64,000 bases of DNA from contig JAZBQD010000021.1 of the NCBI GenBank assembly GCA_036583965.1, positions 17,589,266-17,653,265 of the forward strand. Direction: 5' to 3'. Made by a program: the position numbers and the translations under genes. Of the stretch, positions 1-12,175 are shown one piece after another. Origin of the DNA: Prunella strophiata (lineage: Eukaryota > Chordata > Aves > Passeriformes > Prunellidae). How positions within the stretch are numbered: position 1 is the first letter of the stretch; each line of letters starts with the position of its first letter. The notes beneath the pieces were generated by a model. It saw nothing but the letters and a program-made list of their open reading frames with translations. It ran no database searches and was not told where the DNA came from.

Positions 1-3000
1 CCTTGATTGCTGAAAAGAAAAAGAACATGGGGGATGTGTAACTCATGTGGGGATCACAGAGAATGTGACAGAGTCCATAGATAAAGCACAGTAGAAACCA
101 TACTTTGCAGTAATTAGAAAAAACTGTTGTTACATGACAGTGGCTAAAGGAAAGATTTAGACTTTTTTGTGCCATTAAACTCACGTGTCCAAGCTGTGAC
201 CACTCACATGTTAGATCTACCCCAGGGCTGGAAAGTTCTGCCATTGTTACTGATGCCAGGAACTGCATTAATCCACGTGGAAATGGCTTGCTCTTGGATC
301 CTGAATGGAGAAGTTACAGCAGAAATGGCTCTAGAGAGGAATCCCTTGTGCTGAGCAGCCCAGAACCTCTGCCAGGCACTGGGCAGAGAGCTGGAGCCCT
401 CCCAGAGCCCCACATTGTGCTGGGCTGCCACTCAGCACTGGCACAGGGGGAATTAGACACCCAGGAAATGAAACAAGAGCTGTTTGTGGAAGGTTTTTCC
501 CTTTGGCTGGATTTTTCCTCCCTTTTCTCACCTCTGGTTTCTATGCACTGCTGCCCTGCCATCACCCCTGCACTGGTGCTCTGGCTTGAGCACGACCCAT
601 CAGGGCTCTCTCTTTCCTCAGTTCTGTAATAAATCTACTTTTAATTGCAGCTGTCTGTCTTCACTCACACCTGGGGAGCTCAGCCCTTCCTCACTCCTAA
701 TTCCCATTTTCTGGCACTGGGTTCTTTGTTCTTTAGCAAACGAGCTCCTGAAGCAAAAGTAAAGGAGTGCTGTACTCACATCTCTTCTGGGCTGGTGTGG
801 ATGCAATCCAAGCCTGGTTTTCTTCAGTTCTTCCTTCAATTTTAGGCAAAATCCTCCTGCCACTGCAGCTCTTCCTAAATAAGTGAGAGGCACTATGAGC
901 AGTTAAGCTCCATCATTTACTGAAGGTATAGCTCATTTAAAACATAGCTAAATAATTAGGTGCACTAGATTTATTGTTCAAATCAAAGTAATAAAATATG
1001 TATACATATAAATATAAGCTGTTAAGGTGATGAGCTTCATTATTACACACACATAAAAATAATAGGCAATTTTTAATTGCTTATTAAACAGTGAATGCTC
1101 ATTAAAACCTCGGTTCATTGGGAAAAAAATAACATGCAATTAAACTATAGCACAGACTAATTAATATGGGAATTGGGGCAATTCTCATACCTTTAAAGAG
1201 GGGGAAGTGGGGACAGTTGGCAGCATGGGTTTGTACCAGTCATCTTGGTTGGCCTGGCAGGTGGATTTCCTTCTACTTCAGGGTTTTGAGAAGTTTCTAT
1301 TTTTTGGTTTCAGTTTCAAAGGAAGAAGAGGAGAATTAAATGAGAGATTTATTTTTTTTTTTCCTGTGGGTTTTCACACAGTCTGGATAAAATATAAAAG
1401 ATAATAGATTCATCTACTTACCCCATAAAACATCTCTCCCTTTGTTTCTGTGCAGACCCTCTCATGGCTCTCTGCATCTTTCCTTTAAACAAATAAATCT
1501 GGAATTATCTAAGATTTGACAACAGAATCCTCAGTTTGCTCAGCTCCTCAGCCATGGAGCATTTTCCCCTTCAGGAGATCCCTGTAAGTTTGTTCTTCCC
1601 AAAGGCTGCTGTGCCATGAACCATTGTTGAAAGCTGCCCAGGTTCCTGTGAGTCAGAATACATTCACCAGGTTATTAAACCAGACTTCCAGGGGAAGGAT
1701 TTTGCTGCATTTCTCATAACTGAAATGAAAGAAGAATGCTACATTTCTCAGGAAATACCACTGAGGGAGCCTGCTAACCTTTTTTGTTGCTGTTCTTGTT
1801 CTTGTTTGTATTTTTAAGTCCTCAATCCAACAGTTTTCCTGTTCAGAAGTAGGATGTCACAGGAGTCCAGGCAGTGAAAATTTGCCCCTCATTTTTGACA
1901 GCATGAGCATCACACAGAGATAAAGAGCAGAGATTTACTGAGAACAGTTGTTCACACCCAAACCCAGGATGGGTTTCAGACTAAAAGCCAAAGTTTGCTG
2001 CTGGTGCTCCCCCCTGGCAGTCTGAGTCTCGTGGTGCAGTTTGGTGGGAGCTCCATGGAGCAGCCAGCTCTGATTTCTGCCCTGTGGAGGTCAGGCTTTC
2101 ATTACAGAACACAGTTTAATATTTGCTGCTCCCACCAGAGCTAAAGGTGTTCTCAGCCCCTGCAGCTTGGCTGGGCTGTGCTTTTGGGAATCCATTTGAG
2201 CCTCACTTTACACCTGAGCACATTTATACAGCTGGAGCTGGAGCATGGGACTGGAAAATCAGCTCAGCTTTGATGCTGGAATTTTTCTCCCAGTCTGCAG
2301 AGCTGTAACTGACTCTGCAGGATGGCACACTCTGTTCTGCTGAGGGAACACTGTGTTTTTTTAGCTGTGGTGAGGAGCAAAACCCATTCACAGGCACTCA
2401 TCCAAGAGAGGTGTCACTGGCCCAACACAGTGGCTTCTTCCAATCCTTCCCTTGTATTTCGTTCTGTTATTTCTCTGTTAATAAATAAATAAAATCCCCG
2501 TTGGTGTAGGGCTGGGAGAGATGAAAGAATTCCTTTTCTCCATGTCAACACAGTGCAGTGCTGATGGAGCCTGGCAGCAGCTGAATCCTGGCTCAGGCTC
2601 CTGCTCTGTTTTTCCTTATTAACATTTTGCTTGGCTGTCCCTGCCAAAGTCCCCTGGACATCTCTGAACTCTGAGAATTGTTGCAAATATTGCAACGTCC
2701 AAGTGTGAAATGAAGTGCATGGAGCCCCCCGGGAAGCTGTTAGCAGAGAATTACCAATAACCTCGGGTTCACAGCAAACAACAGGCACCTGCTCCATGGC
2801 AAACATGTTCTTAAATCGACACCCAATTATCGCCGCATATTTTAGCATAATTTTTGCACCTTATCTAAGACCTTACCATGAGCCTTGAAAGCCTGTTCAT
2901 TAATTTAAAAGCAGTCCACATGAAACCAAGACAGAAATGAGAATATGAAGAACTGGAGTGCACAAAAATCCTGGAATTCTAGAAAGACTTCTTCTCTTAC

Positions 3001-3117
3001 ATGTTGCAATTCTGGTTTAGTTGGATGTGAATTGAGATAACAATTTGTAGAAGCAGGTGCTTAATCTTAACAATTACCTCTAAGGTACCATAAGCATCTA
3101 AGAAAGATTTCCTGAAA

Positions 3118-3204
3118 AACAAAACAAAAACCAAACAAACAAAACCAACACCAAAACAACCACAAAAACCTCTAAAACCCAAAACAACAAAAACAAAAAA
3201 TATG
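3118..3204. repeat. A/C-rich simple sequence
   Basis: The + strand is almost entirely A and C, in short runs of AAAC and AACC type, ending in an A-rich tail. The opposite strand gives a meaningless F/G/V-rich frame. It is low-complexity sequence, possibly a decayed poly(A)-derived tract. Confidence 0.7.
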
Positions 3205-5040
3205 AAAAAAGGTTCCCAACCTCCCCCAAAAAGAGAAATTAAGTTGTAAAAAGAAAATAGTAAATAGTGCTCCAGAAACATTCCTTGTAACCAGGAATAT
3301 CTTCAACATTTAAAAATTATAGTCAACATTTTTAGACTGGGGAGCTAAAACTTAATGTCTAAAATAATTTTCAAAGTATTACATGCTTTCAACCATTACT
3401 TGCATTATAAATAAATTCATTTTTTCAACAGCCTGCTATAAAAACAAAAGACATCTCCATTCATCCAGTGGCCCAGGAATGAGTGCAGCCCTAAAAAGCA
3501 AAATAACCCAACTCTTAATCATACATACAACACAGGAGCTGTGAAGGGAGGTGATTTCAAACTCAGCTGACTTTTCCAGTGTTAATTTAGACTTTTTATA
3601 ATTCCTGCAGCCTGGTGCAAACTGGTTAATGATGAATGGTTAATGATTGATGTCCTTTAACCATGGTCTTCTCCCTGAATATTGAACTCCTTGGGCAGGA
3701 TGGGGTATTTGGATTTTGTGTTAATGTCAGATAAATTGAACTTCCCAGAGTGACCCTTTCTAGTCACACACTGCTAGTACCAAAACCTTAAATCCTATTC
3801 CTCACATCCTTCATGACTGGGACAAAGAATTATTCCAAGGAATGAGCATTCCTGAGGATGGGGAGGGGACAGAGAAAATTCACTGTGCCTGAGTGAGGAA
3901 CATTGAATCTTTGAGAGAGCTGAATTATTGTCTGCTGTATGCTCCAGGAAAATCTGTGTCTGAAAACTCCTTCCACTTGTAGGGACTGCAGAGCTGTGCA
4001 CCCACACACCTTGCATAAATGTATATACTCCATATATGGCTGCCTTTTTCAAATGAAGCTTCTCAGAAACAAGCAGAAAAGCCAGATAATGGAGCCAGGT
4101 AATTTGCCTCCAGCAGGCAGGTTAAACCACAAATATATATAATTCTGTATCATGTCCCAAAATATTATTGAAACCTGAGCTATTACTCAGAATGTTTTCT
4201 CCTGTTCCAGCAGGAAAATATACATTAGTATTAACAACACAAAAAATGCTGGAACTGCATTAAATACAATTTTTGTGCCATCATAGCTGGGAACAGATTT
4301 TAGCAGGGAGCTGTTCTGGCTACCAAGTGTTAGAGTCCCCTGCTGCTGTGGCCTTGGCTGGGTACAGACACCCAGGAATGGTTTTAAGGACACATTTTTC
4401 ACCTTGGAAGAGCTGTAAGGGTCCCTGCTTTGGAGTGCAGTTTGACAATGTGTCACTTGGAACCTCCAGGTTAAACATACCTGTAGTGATAGTCATAAAG
4501 GAATTTTATTCTCATAGACAGAGGAAGGATCTAGAAACACGAGCCAGGAGACTGCACGTTTTTCCTGATATCCTTATTTTTAATTTTCATTTCTCTTCTT
4601 AGGCTTCCCCTCTCCCCCTAAAAGTGATGCTCTGATAATCCTCTCCTGCTTTCCTGTTAGCTCCTCAGATCCATGCTCCCCCTCGACATCTGCAGTCAGG
4701 CAAGTCCCACTGACACCAACAGCAGATTTTTAAGGGGAAAAATGTGTTCACTTAACTGTTAATTGCCATTAGCTGCCATTGTTTGCCATGTTAAATAACT
4801 TGTATTATCTTCCCTGCCTCTCTCCACGCTTGTTCTCTTGCCTCTATTACTCATCCTCTGTTAACTTCTCTCTTCCACCTCATTGCTGGGTTATGTCTTT
4901 GATGCACCAAGTGATTATTTTTCAGCCAATGATCCAATTTAAACATAAAATAAAGTGTCCCCAGAATGACTCACGTTTTCCTCCACTTCAAATAGCTTAA
5001 TCTGTCACTTCCAAATGGTGTTTTCTAATGGAGCATCTCA

Positions 5041-5132
5041 TCTTCTCCTTTTCTCTCCCTTCTTTGCAGCCACACCAGTTGCAGCCTAACAATGAACGAG
5101 ATGGATTGATTAAATGGATGAGTTCTGCATGA
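5041..5132 (+). other. possible splice acceptor and short terminal exon
   Basis: A long pyrimidine tract ends in TTTGCAG at 5069, an excellent acceptor by eye. The sequence after it is open for 20 codons and stops with TGA at 5130-5132. The frame reads P-H-Q-L-Q-P-N-N-E-R-D-G-L-I-K-W-M-S-S-A, which I do not recognise. No partner exon is visible. Pyrimidine tracts followed by CAG are common by chance, so this is a weak lead. Confidence 0.12.
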
Positions 5133-5841
5133 AACTGTTCCAACTGGAGCAACATTTAATGGTGGTTAAATATTACACACTTGTACACACTGCCTGAAAA
5201 ATGAGCATGACTAACACAGCAGTCAGAGCCCTTTGAAAATGCCTTTCTGGGCAGAATTGGGCACGTTTACTGACATAAATTTTGTCATGCCAGCTCTAAT
5301 TAAGCCTGTCTAATTACTTCTCTTACAAGGGTTTCAGGTTGAGCATATAAATTCCTGAGGCCATTATCTGCTGTAGGTGTATAAATGTCCTGCAGAACAG
5401 CAGGGAGGAGAGGTCTGGAGGGAGAGTTAACACTTTTCATTAGCCAATATGACATAACTGGGGGAGCAGACAAGGTTTTGGACACAGGATCTCTGCTAAA
5501 TATCAGTGAGGAATGATTTCACCATGTGTCCAAAAGAATGTTCCTTATTTTTTTTCCTTAACTCTCTCAGCTGGTCAGATAAAATTAGCAGAAAACTTTT
5601 CTGCCTCGTATTTTTCTAAGTTTGAAACCACTGCTACATATAAAACACATCCAGTGAGGAAAAGCAGCTTTTAGATGAGCAGACTTCTCTTTGGTTGGGT
5701 CTGTTTGCAGCAAGTGAGAAAGGAAATAAAGGAAATTAAATTGCTCCTACTCACACATCATCTTGCCCTGGGAAATCTGTAATTGTCTGCAGAATGGAAC
5801 AGATCCAGCAAGAAATGTCACCCCAAAATTGTCATGAAGTG

Positions 5842-5920
5842 ATGAGGAGGGTGAAGGAAAGAGGAAAGAGGAAAGAGAGGAAAGAGAGGAAAGAGGAAAG
5901 GAAAAGGGAAAAGGAAAAGC
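5842..5920 (+). repeat. purine-rich simple repeat (GGAAAGA type)
   Basis: The + strand is nearly all G and A, built from imperfect copies of GAAAGAG and GGAAA. It is a short polypurine tract with no sign of coding. Confidence 0.8.
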
Positions 5921-8166
5921 TATATTACACTGTTTGATCTACACGTAGGCTATGAGGTCACCTGAAATTCAGCTCTTGCACAGCCTTGCCAAGAATGAGC
6001 TCTTAAAAGAAAAAAAGAACAAAACAAAATCCCAAACTAAACAAACAGAAAAACAGCCCCAAAGCAAGAACTGCCAGTGCTTGAGGTGACAGAGGTGGCA
6101 GCAGCAGGGAAGAATCTGCCCTGACTGCAGGTACATAATTGCCATGAAAACATGGCATCAGTTTCCATGAACCTACACAGGATTAGACAGAATTATTCTC
6201 CATGAAATCCACTCTAAAGTGCAAGTGGTGTTGAGTTTGAGGTATGAATTACAAGAAGCAGTTTCTTATCTTTTCCCTGCTGCTGCTCACAGAAATGCTG
6301 CCACCACAGCTCCCTGCACATCTCACCAATTTTGATTTCCACGTGTTTGACCAGTTGAAGAGGCCAACCAGGGCTGAAAGCACACTACTTAAAGTAAGAA
6401 ATGCAGGGAGCAGGAAGCAGGACCCCAAATTAATTCCACTTTGCAAATTCATGTGCTAATTTAAATTGGGGGGGAAAGAAGCCATAAACTTATTCTCCTG
6501 AGTTCAATTGGGAACAAGGTTGGGCTGCAGGTAAAAGTTAATTACCACATGGCTTTAACTAATTATTGCTTGAAGGGCTAGTGCCAGAATCACAGTTAGT
6601 TCCTATTTTATAATATTAAAAAAAAAAGAAAAAACAGCATCAGCTCCCAATGAAAGCCAATAGCACAGCCCCCCCCCTCTAAACCCCACACACAAAGGAC
6701 TAATTAATGTCTGTAAAGTGCACACATTTAATAGCAAAAGGCTTTTATTGTACACATTTACTATAATTTAGTCTGTGTCATTACTTGAATGTTGCCATTG
6801 TCGCTGTTTTACTGTGGCCTTGGCTTTTCTAATTTAAATACCTTTGTTGGAATTGAATCCGTTGGGGAAAAGCAGAATATTTGCAACATACATGGTACTC
6901 TGATCAAACTGATAGCAAAGCCAAAGCTTTCCAAGTCCCAATCACATCCAGCGTTTTTGTGGTTTTGTTTTAAGTGCAGAAACATAATGAAATAATTCCA
7001 TACCATAAAGCTTGATGGAAGTGGCAATTAAAAAGGAATAGATCTGATACATCCTGCTCTCCACATTACCACGCTCTGTAAAATGTAAATCACCAGCTCC
7101 AGCACTGAAGCTTCCCTTGCCTGTCCTGATTAGGCAAATATTGAAAACAATAATCATTTATCACTGGAGCGAGCCTGTAATATGGAGCAGAAAGGGAACA
7201 CTGTGGATATTCCATTTTCCACAGCAGACTGGCTCCCACATTAGTGGCTATCAGCAGATTCTGTGTCTCTCCATCATGCTGCCTTTCACTCAAACCCTAC
7301 ATTTGTTGGAGCAGATGGAAAGTTTGTTTAAATTAATTGAAAGCATGCTGTGCACAGCTTGTGGCACCAAGAACACACGAAGAAGAAAGGAAGAAGCATC
7401 AATTTCCTTTCTAAGATACCTATAACTGTGAGAAGAGATCTCTTAAGAAATCATCAAGATATTATGCTGTTTTGTTTTTTTTTTTTTTCCCTAAGCAAGC
7501 TATACTGCTTTGATTTTTACAAGAGGAGGATGCAGCAAAATTTGCCATGTGAAAAATAAATCTTTCTTGGATGATGCACAACACAATGGCACAGAGAAAC
7601 CTGGTACTTTTTGGGTTGCTTACAGTTCTTAGAAATACTGACAAGTCTGAAGGTTAATTACCTCTTCATCTATTTTAGTTAATGCTGCCTTCTTATATTT
7701 GGGTGCTCAGCTCTTCTTCTGTCATCACTGGGAAAATCCAGTGATCTTCTCTCTGCATCTGAAAGATGTCATCAGTGCCAGCATCACCTGTGCACCTGAA
7801 ACTGAGATTTCAGCTGAGCTCCTCTGCTGCTTCACAGTGACCATTCCTCAGCACCCTCACAGCTCCAAAACCACCACATAAATAAATAGAATAGAATAAA
7901 TCAATTCACTTTTACAGCTTTCTGACTGAGCTAGAACAGAAAGGTTTATCAGTTTATTAATTTAGTCCCTTTTCTTTTAACAAAATATTCCAGGTGTTTG
8001 TTTCACGGCAGGATGAAATGAGAGTGTGAGGGAAATGCTCCTTAGGTGGATGGCATCTGTTTGGGTTGTGTGCTCTGCTAAAAACCTGCAGGAAAAAAAG
8101 GTTTGGATTGACATGCCAGTGGCCCAGAACAAGGTGAACCCTGTGGCCTGAGCAGGAGCTGCTACA
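5921..8166. other. unique noncoding DNA
   Basis: No gene is recognised. An A-rich run lies near 6006-6060 and a T-run at 7468-7490. The 6700-7160 stretch is AT-rich with intact homeodomain-like TAAT motifs and could be conserved, but nothing in it identifies a function. Frames of 60-102 codons here have no family resemblance. Confidence 0.55.
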
Positions 8167-10192
8167 CCTTGTGAAGGAGCTGAAAGGGCAGAAATCAGAA
8201 ATCAGCTCCTTGTGAAGGAGCTGAAAGGGCAGAAATCAGAAATCAGCTCCTTGTGAAGGAGCTGAAAGGGCAGAAATCAGAAATCAGCTCCTTGTGAAGG
8301 AGCTGAAAGGGCAGAAATCAGAAATCAGCTCCTTGTGAAGGAGCTGAAAGGGCAGAAATCAGAAATCAGCTCCTTGTGAAGGAGCTGAAAGGGCAGAAAT
8401 CAGAAATCAGCTCCTTGTGAAGGAGCTGAAAGGGCAGAAATCAGAAATCAGCTCCTTGTGAAGGAGCTGAAAGGGCAGAAATCAGAAATCAGCTCCTTGT
8501 GAAGGAGCTGAAAGGGCAGAAATCAGAAATCAGCTCCTTGTGAAGGAGCTGAAAGGGCAGAAATCAGAAATCAGCTCCTTGTGAAGGAGCTGAAAGGGCA
8601 GAAATCAGAAATCAGCTCCTTGTGAAGGAGCTGAAAGGGCAGAAATCAGAAATCAGCTCCTTGTGAAGGAGCTGAAAGGGCAGAAATCAGAAATCAGCTC
8701 CTTGTGAAGGAGCTGAAAGGGCAGAAATCAGAAATCAGCTCCTTGTGAAGGAGCTGAAAGGGCAGAAATCAGAAATCAGCTCCTTGTGAAGGAGCTGAAA
8801 GGGCAGAAATCAGAAATCAGCTCCTTGTGAAGGAGCTGAAAGGGCAGAAATCAGAAATCAGCTCCTTGTGAAGGAGCTGAAAGGGCAGAAATCAGAAATC
8901 AGCTCCTTGTGAAGGAGCTGAAAGGGCAGAAATCAGAAATCAGCTCCTTGTGAAGGAGCTGAAAGGGCAGAAATCAGAAATCAGCTCCTTGTGAAGGAGC
9001 TGAAAGGGCAGAAATCAGAAATCAGCTCCTTGTGAAGGAGCTGAAAGGGCAGAAATCAGAAATCAGCTCCTTGTGAAGGAGCTGAAAGGGCAGAAATCAG
9101 AAATCAGCTCCTTGTGAAGGAGCTGAAAGGGCAGAAATCAGAAATCAGCTCCTTGTGAAGGAGCTGAAAGGGCAGAAATCAGAAATCAGCTCCTTGTGAA
9201 GGAGCTGAAAGGGCAGAAATCAGAAATCAGCTCCTTGTGAAGGAGCTGAAAGGGCAGAAATCAGAAATCAGCTCCTTGTGAAGGAGCTGAAAGGGCAGAA
9301 ATCAGAAATCAGCTCCTTGTGAAGGAGCTGAAAGGGCAGAAATCAGAAATCAGCTCCTTGTGAAGGAGCTGAAAGGGCAGAAATCAGAAATCAGCTCCTT
9401 GTGAAGGAGCTGAAAGGGCAGAAATCAGAAATCAGCTCCTTGTGAAGGAGCTGAAAGGGCAGAAATCAGAAATCAGCTCCTTGTGAAGGAGCTGAAAGGG
9501 CAGAAATCAGAAATCAGCTCCTTGTGAAGGAGCTGAAAGGGCAGAAATCAGAAATCAGCTCCTTGTGAAGGAGCTGAAAGGGCAGAAATCAGAAATCAGC
9601 TCCTTGTGAAGGAGCTGAAAGGGCAGAAATCAGAAATCAGCTCCTTGTGAAGGAGCTGAAAGGGCAGAAATCAGAAATCAGCTCCTTGTGAAGGAGCTGA
9701 AAGGGCAGAAATCAGAAATCAGCTCCTTGTGAAGGAGCTGAAAGGGCAGAAATCAGAAATCAGCTCCTTGTGAAGGAGCTGAAAGGGCAGAAATCAGAAA
9801 TCAGCTCCTTGTGAAGGAGCTGAAAGGGCAGAAATCAGAAATCAGCTCCTTGTGAAGGAGCTGAAAGGGCAGAAATCAGAAATCAGCTCCTTGTGAAGGA
9901 GCTGAAAGGGCAGAAATCAGAAATCAGCTCCTTGTGAAGGAGCTGAAAGGGCAGAAATCAGAAATCAGCTCCTTGTGAAGGAGCTGAAAGGGCAGAAATC
10001 AGAAATCAGCTCCTTGTGAAGGAGCTGAAAGGGCAGAAATCAGAAATCAGCTCCTTGTGAAGGAGCTGAAAGGGCAGAAATCAGAAATCAGCTCCTTGTG
10101 AAGGAGCTGAAAGGGCAGAAATCAGAAATCAGCTCCTTGTGAAGGAGCTGAAAGGGCAGAAATCAGAAATCAGCTCCTTGTGAAGGAGCTGA
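8167..10192 (+). repeat. 41-bp minisatellite, about 49 near-identical copies
   Basis: The unit is 41 bp. GTGAAGGAGCTG recurs at 8171, 8212 and every 41 bp to 10180, giving 50 starts and 49 full periods. By eye the copies are identical until the last, where GAAAGGGC becomes GAGAGGGA. Each unit contains TCAGCTCCTT-GTG-AAGGAGCTGA, a perfect 10-bp stem with a 3-nt loop, and a doubled GAAATCAG. The unit carries in-frame stops on both strands and 41 is not a multiple of 3, so the array cannot encode a long protein. The uniformity implies very recent expansion or ongoing homogenisation. Confidence 0.97.
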
Positions 10193-12175
10193 GAGGGAGC
10201 AGATGCAGCTGAGCTTTAGGAGTGGTGGAAAGAAAAGAGCCCCACGTTCCAGCAGGACTGAAACTGGAATGCTGCAAACAAGGAATGCTCTGGAATTTGT
10301 TGGACTGAGGACCCAAGGATCCTGCATGGAAATGGGCAGAGAGCTGTCATTTCAACCCATCTTGCTGAGCTTTCCCTGTCTCAAATGTTCCAGTTTGCCT
10401 TCAGATAAAAGCTGACTTTTGAGGCTTAGCTCCCTTTTGTTCACCTTGGTGCCTCTCCCCTCCTCAGCTCCTCTCTTTGGTGTCTCCACACGAGACTTTG
10501 CTTTTCTTCTCTGGAAAGGTCAAAAGGTAAGAAGAAGGTGGGAAAATATATATTTTTTTTTTTTTACATTTGCTTTTTTAATCTTTCAGTCTTGAACTCC
10601 TTCAAGGCTGATGGGGAACAAAACTAAAACAAGACCTTCTGGGTTTAAAAAAGTAACAATTCCTCTGTAAAAACTCAAAGAAAAAAAAAAATACATCCCA
10701 CATTTTTTTCCCAAATTAGTAAGGTTATTTTGCACTGAGGTATTTATGCCCTCTCCACTCTGAGTGTAATTATTTAACCTGTGCTGTTGGGGCTTTATTT
10801 CTCCTGATCACTGATGTATTTTATCACCTCTACTCCTGGCAAATCAAACATAACTCCAGCAATTGCACATAAAGAAGATAAAACAATGCAAACCTTTCCC
10901 AATCCTACCTGTTTGACCTCATCCTGCATCTTTCCAGAGAGTTTTCAGACCTTGCAGCTGAGCCTGTCTTCCTTTTTTTTCAAGATCTGATGACATCACT
11001 TATGTTTACTTGTCTTAAACATCCCCAAAATTCAATTATACTCTCCTAAGATTTTATAAACTCCTTGCAGCCTGTATTTTTTCCACAGCTATCTTGATAT
11101 CGCCTTGCCTTCCCCAAATCTTTTATTTAAATTCTTTCCTTATTATTTTTGTGCACTTTCAGCTTTGTCCTCTAAACCGTAGGTGCCTGCAGAATTCCCT
11201 CTCTATTTTTACATTGTACAGACATTTATGGGCACCCAAGCCAGCATTTTCTTCTGTTCTTCAACCTATATCACAAGTTTTTCCTTTTCCTATTTAATTC
11301 ACATCAAAATCATGCACCTTCCTGCATGCCAACTCTTTGAGTCATAAACAAGATGCAGCAGCAGAATAAAAGGGAAAATTTGGCTCAGAGTTCACAACTT
11401 CTCTTGAACACATGACAGGTGTGTTAGCTCCCATTAAGAAAGCTCTCTGGAAATTCAGAGAATTGTACAGGTAATCACTGTTTGGTTAATAATTTACAAC
11501 ACCAACAGGACAGAAATGAAAATTGGGGAATGACAATCTCCAAGCAGCTGTAGGCCTGTCAAAAATGGTAATTTTTTACCCTTTTTCCTGTGCTTGGGCA
11601 CTGCTTAACCCCATGCTGAGCTGCCTTTCTAGAACACAGCCCCTGCAACTCTCAGGAATAATTAGATAGTCAGAAAGGAACCAGGAATGCTTGAGAATTA
11701 ACTTCCCACCTCCTAGTGTCACTTGAAGATTAATTTACCTAAAAACTAATTACCTGACACACCACAAGCACAGAACCCCCAATGAAGTGAAGCAAAAAAA
11801 AAAAAAAAAAAGAAAAGAAACCTCAGAGCTTAACCAGAATTTTCCATCTCTGAGGCTACACACAAGAAATGTCAGTTCTTCTGGGAAAAGCCACCAGATG
11901 AAATTCCCAAAGTCAGTTTTTACTGAGGAGCAAATGGAGCCATGGGGCAGCAGGAATGGAACCCCTCAGCCCTTTCTTTCCCTGACACCTGCCAGGAAAG
12001 GAAACTGCAAGGAATTTCTTTCTGAAGACAAAAGTACAATCTGCTTTCAAGGTTCCAGGGTTTAGGCAGCTGTGGAGCTTCCTTTCACTGGAGCTTCATG
12101 TGGAGCCCTGTCACTGAGTTTGCCACTTAATACCAGACTTGGACTTTCCAGAGCAGGGCTCTGGGGTTGATGCCT
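10193..12175. other. unique noncoding DNA
   Basis: No gene is recognised. Several T-runs and A-runs occur (10552-10565, 10680-10690, 11792-11812). The 10700-11350 interval is pyrimidine-rich and AT-rich without repeats. Short frames show no motifs. Confidence 0.55.

Larger units (their letters stand above)
1..5841. other. unique noncoding DNA
   Basis: I see no recognisable gene. The longest frame (2414-2848, minus, 144 codons) has no motif I recognise and no codon-level regularity. An A/C-rich simple stretch lies at 3118-3204. A good splice acceptor followed by a 20-codon frame lies at 5041-5132 and is described separately. The 960-1190 stretch is very AT-rich with TAAT-type motifs and could be a conserved noncoding element, but that is only an impression. 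Confidence 0.6.

Noticed and set aside
2414..2848. 144-codon minus frame
   Set aside because: No motif or retroviral/CR1 similarity that I can recognise; probably chance.
8167..10192. CRISPR-like array
   Set aside because: The whole 41-bp period is invariant with no variable spacers, and the context is vertebrate. It is a minisatellite.
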